Part shown: one piece after another, positions 9,251 to 16,827 of the stretch
Numbering within the stretch: the stretch's first letter is position 1
Layout of the letters: each line of letters begins with the position of its first letter
Source: JBFIHF01 sp964411125
GTDB taxonomy: Bacteria; Myxococcota_A; Bradymonadia; Bradymonadales; Bradymonadaceae
Reading direction: 5' to 3'
Assembly: GCA_964411125.1 (NCBI GenBank)
Contig: CAYPJU010000021.1
Span: forward strand, 1-64,000
DNA: 64,000 bases
The notes under the pieces: model-generated
What the model was told of the DNA's origin: nothing
What the model saw: only the letters and a program-made list of their open reading frames with translations
Database searches by the model: none
Program-made: the position numbers and the translations under genes

Positions 9251-10803
9251 GCGGCGCCCCTCCCTCTCGTCGGCTGGCCCGCCGCATCGCGATGGTCCTC
9301 GCCCTGGTTGTGATCTCGGCGGGATGTCGTGGCGCGGTGAAACGCGAGATCCATCCCGTCACGCCGGAGGGCCTGCGAGCGGTCGAGAAGTCGAGCACCA
9401 AGCATCTCAAAGCGCACCTGAAATCGGGAGAACTGCTCGTGTTCGACGAGTGGAGCTTCACCCAGGGGGGCATCGTCGGCCACGGCGTTCGTCACTCCGT
9501 CGACCGATCGGAGCAGACCCGCCAGGCTTTTCGTGAGCCGTTCTCGAACATCGCACTCATCGAGACCAACGAACAGCGGCTGCCTGCGTCCGCGGCGATC
9601 ATGGCGATCGTGACCGGCGCTTCCCTCGGGCTGACGACCCTCTGCATCGTCGACCCCAAGGCCTGCTTCGGGTCTTGCCCGACGTTTTACGTCGCAGGGG
9701 CAGACGGCGAGCTTCGATTGTCGGCCGAAGGATTTTCCGACGCGATCGCTCCGTCGCTCGAGAAGTCGGACGTCGACGCACTGTGGGGGTGGAAGCCTGC
9801 CCCCGACGAGCTGCGCGTAGTGATGCGAAACGAGGCCCTCGAGACTCACGTAGTGCGGGGTGTCGAGCTGCTGGCCCTGCCCCTTGGCGACGTCGACGAA
9901 GCCGTCCAGATGACGACGGGGGAGTATCGCGGGGTGGCGTCGCTGCATGCGCCGACGTCGTGTGAGGCCGAACAGGGCGACTGCACCGCTCTGGTCACCA
10001 GCTCCGACCGCCAGGAGTGGTACTCGACCAGCGACGGCGAGGACCTCGGCAGCCGTGAGCACATCGAGCTTCGGTTCGAGGAACTCCCGCAAGGAGAGCT
10101 GGCGCTCCTGCTGCGATTTCGGCAGAGCCTGCTGACGACGTTCCTCTTCTACACGATGCTCGGTTATCTCGGAGAGCAGACTGGGGAGGTCTTCGCCGCG
10201 CTCGAACGGGGAGTTCTACCGTTCGACCCGCTCGCCGAGTTCAACGACGCGATTGGCTGGATCGAGGTGGAAGCCTGGGACCCGACGACGTCGGAATGGC
10301 GCGCTGTCGGCCGGACCACGGAAGCCGGTCCGCTGGCGAAGAACACCGTCGCCCTCGCCCTCCCCGCCTGGGCCGGGTCGCGGGACGTCCGCGTACGGCT
10401 CGACGTGACCCGGGCGAACTGGCGCTTCGAACAGCTCGCTGTGGCAGCTCTCGGCGCCCCCATCACGCCGAAGGTACTGCGTCCCGTCACCGCCAAAACC
10501 CTCGCCGGCGAGGACGTCGTCGGGGCGCTGCACGATCCGGCACGGACGGTCGTGACGATGCCGGGCGAGGAGGTCGAGCTCACGTTCGAGTCTCCAGGGG
10601 CGGGGCCCCACGCCTATCTGCTCCGTTCCCGCGGCTACTACATCGAGTGGATGCGGGACGAGTGGGTCGCAGAGGAAGACCCGGTTCGCGCGGCGATCAT
10701 GATGGCGTCGCCGCGCCGTGCACTTCGGCTCCTGGCGCCGGAGTTCAAGGAGCGAGAGCTTCAGATGGAGCAGGTGTTCTGGGGGAGCAAGTATGAGCGC
10801 TGA
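9247..10803 (+). CDS. Large lipoprotein of unknown function
   Basis: The 518-residue product begins with an arginine-rich n-region, a hydrophobic core and the lipobox ISAGC, so it is an exported lipoprotein. I recognise no domain. The middle contains a Cys-bearing segment with TSCEAEQGDC and a small glycine-rich hydrophobic stretch (AAIMAIVTGASLGLTTLC). The C-terminal half looks beta-rich and may contain a jelly-roll-like domain (GWIEVEAWDP, DVRVRLDVTRANW). It overlaps the GST gene by four bases and the following lipoprotein gene by eleven, so all three are probably translated in a coupled manner. Confidence 0.75.
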   Translation: MSGAPPSRRLARRIAMVLALVVISAGCRGAVKREIHPVTPEGLRAVEKSSTKHLKAHLKSGELLVFDEWSFTQGGIVGHGVRHSVDRSEQTRQAFREPFSNIALIETNEQRLPASAAIMAIVTGASLGLTTLCIVDPKACFGSCPTFYVAGADGELRLSAEGFSDAIAPSLEKSDVDALWGWKPAPDELRVVMRNEALETHVVRGVELLALPLGDVDEAVQMTTGEYRGVASLHAPTSCEAEQGDCTALVTSSDRQEWYSTSDGEDLGSREHIELRFEELPQGELALLLRFRQSLLTTFLFYTMLGYLGEQTGEVFAALERGVLPFDPLAEFNDAIGWIEVEAWDPTTSEWRAVGRTTEAGPLAKNTVALALPAWAGSRDVRVRLDVTRANWRFEQLAVAALGAPITPKVLRPVTAKTLAGEDVVGALHDPARTVVTMPGEEVELTFESPGAGPHAYLLRSRGYYIEWMRDEWVAEEDPVRAAIMMASPRRALRLLAPEFKERELQMEQVFWGSKYER

Positions 10804-11374
10804 AGTCCGCCGCGTTCGGTTCGCCGCATTGGTCGCGCTGCTCGCCGTGGTCGGCTGCGGCACGCCGAAGTACGCGGCGCCGACCCACAAGATGTCGTCC
10901 AGTTACGCCTACGGAGCGGCGGTGAGAGTGACCACCCCGATGGGGTTCGTCGACGGGGAGCTGTTGGCCGTGGAATCAGACCGCGTATACGTGCTGGTTC
11001 CCCGGAGCGGCATCATCGAGGTTCCGCGCGACGGCACGGCCCGATTCAACGTCGTGAACTACAAAGCGAGCGGGACGACGCTGGTGGTGTGGGGGGGGCT
11101 CGGGACCGCGACGACGTTCTCTCACGGTTTCTTCTTCATCCTTACGGCGCCTGCCTGGGTTGCGATGACGGGGGTGTCTTACCTCTACACCCGCATGATC
11201 GGCACCGGGACGGAACCCGAGGCGAAGTGGGCGAGGTACCCCCAGGGGTTGCCTCAGGCCCTCCGGAGCCGTATCGGCCGGCCGATTCGAGACGATCCCG
11301 AAGATGCGGAACGTCCCGCTGAAGATCGTCGGATTCCCGCGCCCAGTGGCGTCCCGGACAACCGCATCCGGTGA
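10793..11374 (+). CDS. Small lipoprotein with hydrophobic segments, unknown function
   Basis: This 193-residue product starts at an ATG preceded by a strong GGGGGAG box and overlaps the previous gene by eleven bases. The signal peptide ends in AVVGC, a good lipobox. The mature part first has a small beta-rich region (VTTPMGFVDGELLAVESDRVYVLV), then a hydrophobic stretch around residues 95-140 that could span or lie in a membrane. A charged, proline-rich tail ends the protein. The organisation is that of an envelope protein working with the larger lipoprotein upstream; no function can be assigned. Confidence 0.7.
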   Translation: MSAEVRRVRFAALVALLAVVGCGTPKYAAPTHKMSSSYAYGAAVRVTTPMGFVDGELLAVESDRVYVLVPRSGIIEVPRDGTARFNVVNYKASGTTLVVWGGLGTATTFSHGFFFILTAPAWVAMTGVSYLYTRMIGTGTEPEAKWARYPQGLPQALRSRIGRPIRDDPEDAERPAEDRRIPAPSGVPDNRIR

Positions 11375-11377
11375 CGA

Positions 11378-12754
11378 TCAGAGCGGGTAGATACCGGTGA
11401 AGCAGGCCTCGCAGAACTCCCCTGCGCCCGACGCACCGGCCGCTTCACGCAGCCCGTCGACGGAGAGGTAGGCGAGCGTGTCGGCGGTGATGAACTCGCG
11501 GATCTGCTCGAGGTCGTGGTTCGCGGCGATCAGCTGGTCCTTGTCGGGTGTGTCGATGCCGTAAAAGCAGGGGTTCGTGGTGCGCGGGCTGGCCACGCGG
11601 AAATGCACCTCGGCCGCGCCGGCGTCGCGCAGCATCTTGATGATCTTGCGGGACGTGGTGCCCCGCACGATCGAATCGTCGACGACGACGACACGCTTTC
11701 CCTCGAGCACCGAGGCGACCGGCGCGAGCTTGAGCTTCACACCGAAGTGACGGATCGAGCTCGAAGGCTCGATGAACGTACGGCCAACGTAGTGGCTTCG
11801 GACGAGCCCCATCTCATACGGTATGCCGCTCTCCTGAGCGAAACCGAGGGCCGCAGGGACCCCCGAGTCGGGGACCGGCACCACGACGTCGGCGTCGGCG
11901 CCGCTCTCACGGGCGAGAATGTGCCCCATGTTCTTGCGGGCGTGGTAGACGTCTCGGCCGAAGATCGCGTTGTCGGGTCTCGCGAAGTAGACGAGCTCGA
12001 AGATGCACGGTTTGGGTTGGACTGCCTCGAACGGTCGCCGCACTTCCTCCCTACCGTCCGCGTAGACGACGAGCATCTCGCCGGGTTCGAGCTCACGTTC
12101 GTAGTCGGCGCCCAACAGCCGGAAGCAGGTTGGTTCGCTGGCGAGCACGCGGGCTCCGTTCGGCATCTTGCCGAGGACGAGCGGCCTGACCCCGTGCGGG
12201 TCCCGCACGGCGACCATGAAATCGCGATGAAGACCCACGAGGCTGAAGGCCCCTTCCACCTGCCGCAACGCGTCTACCAGCGCGCCGAGACCATCCGAGG
12301 CAAAGCTCTTGGCCACCAGGTGCGCGATCACTTCGGTGTCAGTCGTGGTTCCGAAGATGGAGCCCGACTCCTCGAGGCGAGTCCGCAGCCGGTCGGCGTT
12401 GGTGAGGTTCCCGTTGTGGGCGAGCGCGAGCGCTCCGAACTTGGTGCTGACCGTGATCGGCTGGGCGTTGCGGATCGTCGATTCCCCGGTCGTACTATAC
12501 CGAACGTGTCCGATACAGGTGTCCCCGCGCAGCGTGGCGAGGACGTCCTGGGTGAACGCCTCGCCTACGAGCCCCAGGCGCCGCTGCACGATGATGTCGT
12601 CGTCGATGCGGACGGCGATGCCGCCGCTCTCCTGGCCACGGTGCTGCAGCGCGTGGAGGCCCAGATACGTGAGGTTGGCCGCCTCCGGTTCGTTCGCGAT
12701 GCCGAAGACCCCACATGCCTCTTCGATCAAATGGCGTCGCTCTTCGTCCAGCAT
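11378..12754 (-). CDS. purF: Amidophosphoribosyltransferase
   Basis: PurF catalyses the first committed step of purine synthesis, making phosphoribosylamine from PRPP and glutamine. After a short propeptide the nucleophile of the class II glutaminase domain is Cys14 (EEACGVFG). The PRPP loop VVVVDDSIVRGTTS is intact. Cysteines at CIFELVY, TNPCFYG and the C-terminal FCEACFTG match the four ligands of the oxygen-sensitive [4Fe-4S] cluster of the Bacillus-type enzyme, so this is the iron-sulfur, self-processing class. The ATG at 12754 has GGAG five bases upstream. It lies 12 bases behind tcdA and is convergent with the lipoprotein gene ending at 11374. Confidence 0.95.
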   Translation of the reverse strand: MLDEERRHLIEEACGVFGIANEPEAANLTYLGLHALQHRGQESGGIAVRIDDDIIVQRRLGLVGEAFTQDVLATLRGDTCIGHVRYSTTGESTIRNAQPITVSTKFGALALAHNGNLTNADRLRTRLEESGSIFGTTTDTEVIAHLVAKSFASDGLGALVDALRQVEGAFSLVGLHRDFMVAVRDPHGVRPLVLGKMPNGARVLASEPTCFRLLGADYERELEPGEMLVVYADGREEVRRPFEAVQPKPCIFELVYFARPDNAIFGRDVYHARKNMGHILARESGADADVVVPVPDSGVPAALGFAQESGIPYEMGLVRSHYVGRTFIEPSSSIRHFGVKLKLAPVASVLEGKRVVVVDDSIVRGTTSRKIIKMLRDAGAAEVHFRVASPRTTNPCFYGIDTPDKDQLIAANHDLEQIREFITADTLAYLSVDGLREAAGASGAGEFCEACFTGIYPL

Positions 12755-12766
12755 CGCGGCTCCGGG

Positions 12767-13669
12767 CTACTTCCCTGTCAGTTGACGAACGACGACGCTC
12801 GCCGCGGTCAGACCGAAGGAGCCGGTGACCCAACTCACGGTCCCTTCGATGAGATTGCGGGACTCGCAACCATGAAGATTGTTGCCCTTCGTCGGGCAAA
12901 TGCACATGAAGCCGGAGGTGCCGTCGTATGAGAGCGATTGCGGCTCGTGGCGCGGTTCGGTCGAGAAGACCGTGGGGATGCCCAGGGGTTCGTCGAGCGA
13001 CACCCCCTTCTCGCGGAGGATCTTCCGAACGGCCCGCGCGAGCGGATCGGTGTGGGTCGCGGTGATGTCTGCGACCTCGATCTTCGTCGGATCGAGCTTT
13101 CCGGCGGCCCCCATACAGGAGACGACGGGAATGCCCTGCTCCAGGCACGTCATGAGGAGGTGGACCTTGGCAGTGATGTTGTCGATCGCGTCGACGACGA
13201 AATCGGGACGCTCGGCGAGGAGCCGCTCACTCGTCCGATCGCGATAGAAGGCGCGCCGACCTACGACGGTCGTCTCCGGGCTTATGAGGCTGCACCGCTC
13301 GGCCATCAGGTCGCTCTTGTACTCCCCGTACGTCCCCTTCATGCAGTGAAGCTGGCGGTTCGTGTTCGTCCCGCAGACGCGGTCGAAGTCGACGAGCGTC
13401 AGCTTGCCGAAGCCGGTGCGCGCGAGCGCCTCGGCAGTGAAGCTGCCGACGCCACCGAGGCCAAAGACCGCGACGTGTGACTCGGCGAGCGTCTTCATCG
13501 AGCCCTCCCCGAGCAACCGGCCGGCGCGATCCCAGCGACGATGGAGCCGCCACTCCTTCATCTTCCGAGCAGGGAACTCGACCGTTCCCTTGTCGTCCTC
13601 CTCTTCCCGCGCTTCGACGTGGGAGCAGGCGCCGTGGCTTTCGAGATCGATTTCTACTTCAGTCGTCAT
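12767..13669 (-). CDS. tcdA: tRNA threonylcarbamoyladenosine dehydratase (TcdA/CsdL)
   Basis: TcdA is an E1-like ATP-dependent enzyme that cyclises t6A37 of tRNA to ct6A. The 300-residue product has the nucleotide-binding GLGGVGSFTAEAL, the LVDFDRVCGTNTNRQL segment and DAIDNITAK. The C-terminal half, with GAAGKLDPTKI, is that of the TcdA/CsdL family rather than of MoeB or ThiF. An N-terminal extension of about 45 mostly acidic residues precedes the usual start of the family. I chose the ATG at 13669 (GAAG box), inside the end of the TatD gene; longer upstream starts give an Arg/Pro-rich sequence unlike the family. Confidence 0.88.
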   Translation of the reverse strand: MTTEVEIDLESHGACSHVEAREEEDDKGTVEFPARKMKEWRLHRRWDRAGRLLGEGSMKTLAESHVAVFGLGGVGSFTAEALARTGFGKLTLVDFDRVCGTNTNRQLHCMKGTYGEYKSDLMAERCSLISPETTVVGRRAFYRDRTSERLLAERPDFVVDAIDNITAKVHLLMTCLEQGIPVVSCMGAAGKLDPTKIEVADITATHTDPLARAVRKILREKGVSLDEPLGIPTVFSTEPRHEPQSLSYDGTSGFMCICPTKGNNLHGCESRNLIEGTVSWVTGSFGLTAASVVVRQLTGK

Positions 13670-14465
13670 CTTCTTCGATTCCGTCACAGATGGCCTCCCC
13701 CGTGGGGAGCCGAAACACTTCGCGGGCGTTGGTCGCGGTAGTCCTGGCGACGTGCGCCTCTTCTTCGCGGAGAAGTAGCGCCAGGCTGCGCACAACACAA
13801 GACAAATGGGCGGGTTCGTTGCGCTTCGCCTCCACGCCTTCGGGGGGGCGAGAGGGGGAATCAGTCTCCACCATCAGCCTCCCCAGCCCCACCGACAACA
13901 GGCCATCGCGCACCTTCCTTCCCGCCTTTTTCGTGATCTGCGTTCCGATCGACAGATAGAGCCCGACCTCGACGAGGGCGGTCGCCTCCTCGGGCGACCC
14001 CCAGAACGAGTGGACGATCCCACCTGCGGGCGGAACGCCGTCGCGCTTCAAGACTTCGAGAACTTCGGAGTTGGTTCGGACGGAGTGAATGACGATGGGG
14101 AGGTCCTGCTCTCTAGCGAGGGCGAGCTGCCTGCGGAATGCAGTCTTCTGACGGTCGAGCTCTGGACGGGTGCGATCGAGGCCGAGCTCGCCGAGACCGA
14201 CGAACCTGCGCCAGTCGAGCGTCTCGAGGGCGCAGAGTTCGTCTTCCAGCCGCTGGTCGTCGAGGTCCGATAGGGCCCAGGGGTGGACACCCGCTGTGGC
14301 CCAGATTCCCGGACGGCGGGCGAGCGAAGCGGCCAGATCACGGCGCGACGAGTCGTAGCCGGCCAGCACCATCCCCTCCACGTCGGCGCGGGCAGCGCGT
14401 CGTAGCGTTTCGTCGCGGTCGTCGTCGAACGCGGCAAAGTGCAGGTGATTGTGTGCGTCGATCAC
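13659..14465 (-). CDS. TatD-family metal-dependent hydrolase (DNase)
   Basis: The 268-residue protein is an amidohydrolase-fold TatD family member. It has the metal-binding DAHNHLH near the N-terminus, AGVHPWA, GLGELGLD (metal-binding Glu), the VIHSVR histidine, VHSFWG and VETDSP, in the expected order. TatD proteins act as metal-dependent 3'-5' exonucleases on DNA or RNA and may also act as D-aminoacyl-tRNA deacylases. It has the usual length. It overlaps tcdA by eleven bases and follows a tiny membrane-protein gene by 31 bases. Confidence 0.88.
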   Translation of the reverse strand: MIDAHNHLHFAAFDDDRDETLRRAARADVEGMVLAGYDSSRRDLAASLARRPGIWATAGVHPWALSDLDDQRLEDELCALETLDWRRFVGLGELGLDRTRPELDRQKTAFRRQLALAREQDLPIVIHSVRTNSEVLEVLKRDGVPPAGGIVHSFWGSPEEATALVEVGLYLSIGTQITKKAGRKVRDGLLSVGLGRLMVETDSPSRPPEGVEAKRNEPAHLSCVVRSLALLLREEEAHVARTTATNAREVFRLPTGEAICDGIEEDDD

Positions 14466-14496
14466 CTCCGCACGGTACAGGTCGCGAGAGTCGGAG

Positions 14497-14649
14497 TCAG
14501 CTCATGATCCAGTACGCGGTGAAACCGGAAGAGAGCAAACCGAGCAGGACGATGATCAAAACGCCCAGCATCGGGAGTCTTCGCGAGTGTTCCGCGTCGT
14601 AGAATCTGTCAGTGAGCTCCCCGAAAATGGGGCGTCCTTGGTCGTCCAT
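14497..14649 (-). CDS. Small single-helix membrane protein, 50 residues
   Basis: A short frame in good position for expression encodes a soluble, charged N-terminus (MDDQGRPIFGELTDRFYDAE). A hydrophobic segment (about residues 26-46, LPMLGVLIIVLLGLLSSGF) and a short tail end the protein, so it looks like a single-pass inner-membrane protein. The ATG at 14649 follows a GGATGGAAACGG stretch that could serve as a ribosome site. It is the first gene of the small-protein, tatD, tcdA, purF run. No family is recognised. The 216 bases upstream to the next gene hold nothing clear beyond a partial TTGAAA box. Confidence 0.5.
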   Translation of the reverse strand: MDDQGRPIFGELTDRFYDAEHSRRLPMLGVLIIVLLGLLSSGFTAYWIMS

Positions 14650-14865
14650 CCGTTTCCATCCATTGCAATTGTGTGGCGCAAGCCATCCATCATCATCATT
14701 GGGGCGACCACCCGCTTTCAAAGTCGAGCGAACGTGGGCCGCGCTGTCGGTGCACCTCCGACTCGTTCAACGTAGACGCGGTCGAAGCACCGAAAAGCGC
14801 AGCACGCGGGGATGATCCGGGGAATTTGGCCACCGGAACCGATGCACCGTTCGAAAATCTCTTCG

Positions 14866-16827
14866 TCAGGGGAGCGGCAAGACGGACTGGAGGTACCGCG
14901 TGTTCACGCGGCTGAAACGCGCCGGACCGTCGCCGTTGAGCTCGGCGCGCTCCGTGAAAGGACGGTCCGCTCCCGAATCCATGATGAGGTTCGGTCCGGG
15001 CGGATCGTTGTGAAACCGTTCGTCGAACATCTCTTCGGACTCGTCGAAGTAGGCGAGCCCGAGGCTGTGCCCCACTTCGTGGCTGGCGGTGTGGCCCGTC
15101 AGGTTGCCGATCATGGCCACGGCCTGCGCGATCGCCGCCTCCCTCGGACCTTCCGGCCATTCGTCGTCCGAGACCGGTCGTCCGCCAAAGGCGAACATGA
15201 AGGGAGCGATCACGCGGTCGAACTCCGCCGAGGTGCCGAAGTTGTCGGGAAAGAGGGTCGGGCTGAAGGAGATGAACGACTCGATGAAGACGCCGCCATA
15301 CGGCAGGTATCCCGCCTCCTGCGAGTGCCGGTTGACGCCGCCGAGATAGTCGCTCAGGTAGAGGTTGTCGATGTCCTTCCCGCCGTCATTGAACGAATTG
15401 TCGTAGCCGAAGTTCAACAAACCGGACGGGTCCGGGCCACCGATCTCGATGGTCGTGTACTCGATGAAGTGGTCGGGCTCGACGGCGACGATCTCGACGT
15501 TCGCCTCAGCGTAGTCGCGCTCGAGGACCTCGACGATTCGGTCGCGAATCGCGGCCTCGGTCGCGCGCAGACCGTAGTTCTCGAGCGCCTTGGAAAACCC
15601 GGGCAGGAACTTCAGGTAGACCACCTGACGCGTCGGGAGCACGGTGAACTCGCCAGACCAGGGGGCTCCTTCCTGCAGCTCGTCGCCGCGGTAAATCCAG
15701 GGTGTCACGGTGCCGGTGAAAACGCCCGGGACGGCCCCCAACCCGGTGATCCGTCGCGTACCGGGGACGATCTCGTAGGAGACGTTCTGCTCGGCCGTCG
15801 TTTCGTCCAGGACCCGAAACGGCGTAACGACCAACTGGTCGTTCCCCTCCACCTCGATCTTCGGGAGTTCTGGGTCGTCCGGCTCGAGCACCCCCTCCAG
15901 CACGAAGTAAGTGCCCGAGTTGGTGCGGAGTTCTTCGGGAACGAAGCCGCGCCCCTTCACGGTGATCTTCTGGCCGCGACTCCCTCGGTCGGGCGACAGC
16001 GACTCGACGCGGGGCGGGAGGAGCTCGGCGTCGAACCGAGCCTGGGACGAGCCCTCGTAGGTCTCGCCGGTCCGAAGCTCGTTCTCGAAACGGAGCGCTC
16101 CGGAGAAGGTGCCCGTCGCGATGCCGAAGAGCGCTGGGTCGACGGGGAGTGTCGCTTCGGTCCTCGCACCGGACCAGCGAACGGGCGCGCGCGCGTTCGT
16201 CACGCTGCGGGACGAGCCGTCGTCGAAATCGACGCGCCCGGTGTCGACGATCGCCCAGGTAGTCCCTTCTTCGGGACGCAGAAAGCCGTCCCCGACGATC
16301 TTCAACTGTTGGTTCGGGAAAACGGAGCGCCCCGTCTGCAGTGGTTCGACCTGGGGCGGATAGGACGCCCGAAAGCGCAGCGCGGTGGACTCGACCTCCC
16401 CGACCGCGAACGTCCCGATGTCGTCTTCGAGGGTCAGGTCTACGTGGCCGGTCAAAGTTCGCTCGGGATCGGGCTCGACCAGCTCCCATAGTTCGTCCTT
16501 CACCCGGATTTCGACGATGAGGTCCCCGCGGTCGCCCAGTCGGTCGACGGGGACGTCGAACGACTTCTCGAGCGCCCTCCCCTCCCCGAGCGACCCGGAG
16601 AACGTGACCGTCCCGAGCCGTGCCTCGTGGTCGGCAGTGTCGAGGAATCGGAAGCGCAGCACGGAGCTACGGACGACGATGTCTTGCTCGAACTCCACCT
16701 CCACGACGTCGATCGAACGCTCGTTGGTCGTGGGCGGGGCCCCCTGTGCACATGCGCTCACCGCGAGACTCGCGGCGAAGAGGAGAGCACCGGCCCGCCG
16801 GTCGGGTGGCTCGCAGCGTCGGCTCAT
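14866..16827 (-). CDS. Secreted lipoprotein with IPT-like domains and a HExxH metalloprotease domain (paralogue 1)
   Basis: This is a 653-residue exported lipoprotein (lipobox AVSAC). Two IPT/TIG-like immunoglobulin repeats occur in the middle, each with the G-x-G-F pattern (IVGDGFLRPEEG, VKGRGFVPEE). The C-terminal part carries a zinc-protease helix HEVGHSLGLAYF at 583-594. The third histidine of metzincins (HExxHxxGxxH) is absent, but a conserved FHN (His606) and a Met-turn-like NLIMD (612-616) follow. The protein is clearly paralogous to the neighbouring upstream gene, and the two overlap by four bases (ATGA). The pattern suggests an extracellular metalloprotease of an unusual type; activity is inferred only. 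Confidence 0.75.
   Translation of the reverse strand: MSRRCEPPDRRAGALLFAASLAVSACAQGAPPTTNERSIDVVEVEFEQDIVVRSSVLRFRFLDTADHEARLGTVTFSGSLGEGRALEKSFDVPVDRLGDRGDLIVEIRVKDELWELVEPDPERTLTGHVDLTLEDDIGTFAVGEVESTALRFRASYPPQVEPLQTGRSVFPNQQLKIVGDGFLRPEEGTTWAIVDTGRVDFDDGSSRSVTNARAPVRWSGARTEATLPVDPALFGIATGTFSGALRFENELRTGETYEGSSQARFDAELLPPRVESLSPDRGSRGQKITVKGRGFVPEELRTNSGTYFVLEGVLEPDDPELPKIEVEGNDQLVVTPFRVLDETTAEQNVSYEIVPGTRRITGLGAVPGVFTGTVTPWIYRGDELQEGAPWSGEFTVLPTRQVVYLKFLPGFSKALENYGLRATEAAIRDRIVEVLERDYAEANVEIVAVEPDHFIEYTTIEIGGPDPSGLLNFGYDNSFNDGGKDIDNLYLSDYLGGVNRHSQEAGYLPYGGVFIESFISFSPTLFPDNFGTSAEFDRVIAPFMFAFGGRPVSDDEWPEGPREAAIAQAVAMIGNLTGHTASHEVGHSLGLAYFDESEEMFDERFHNDPPGPNLIMDSGADRPFTERAELNGDGPARFSRVNTRYLQSVLPLP

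Noticed and set aside
14650..14865. tRNA or other structured RNA in the gap
   Set aside because: No cloverleaf, T-loop or conserved RNA motif is visible; only short imperfect repeats.
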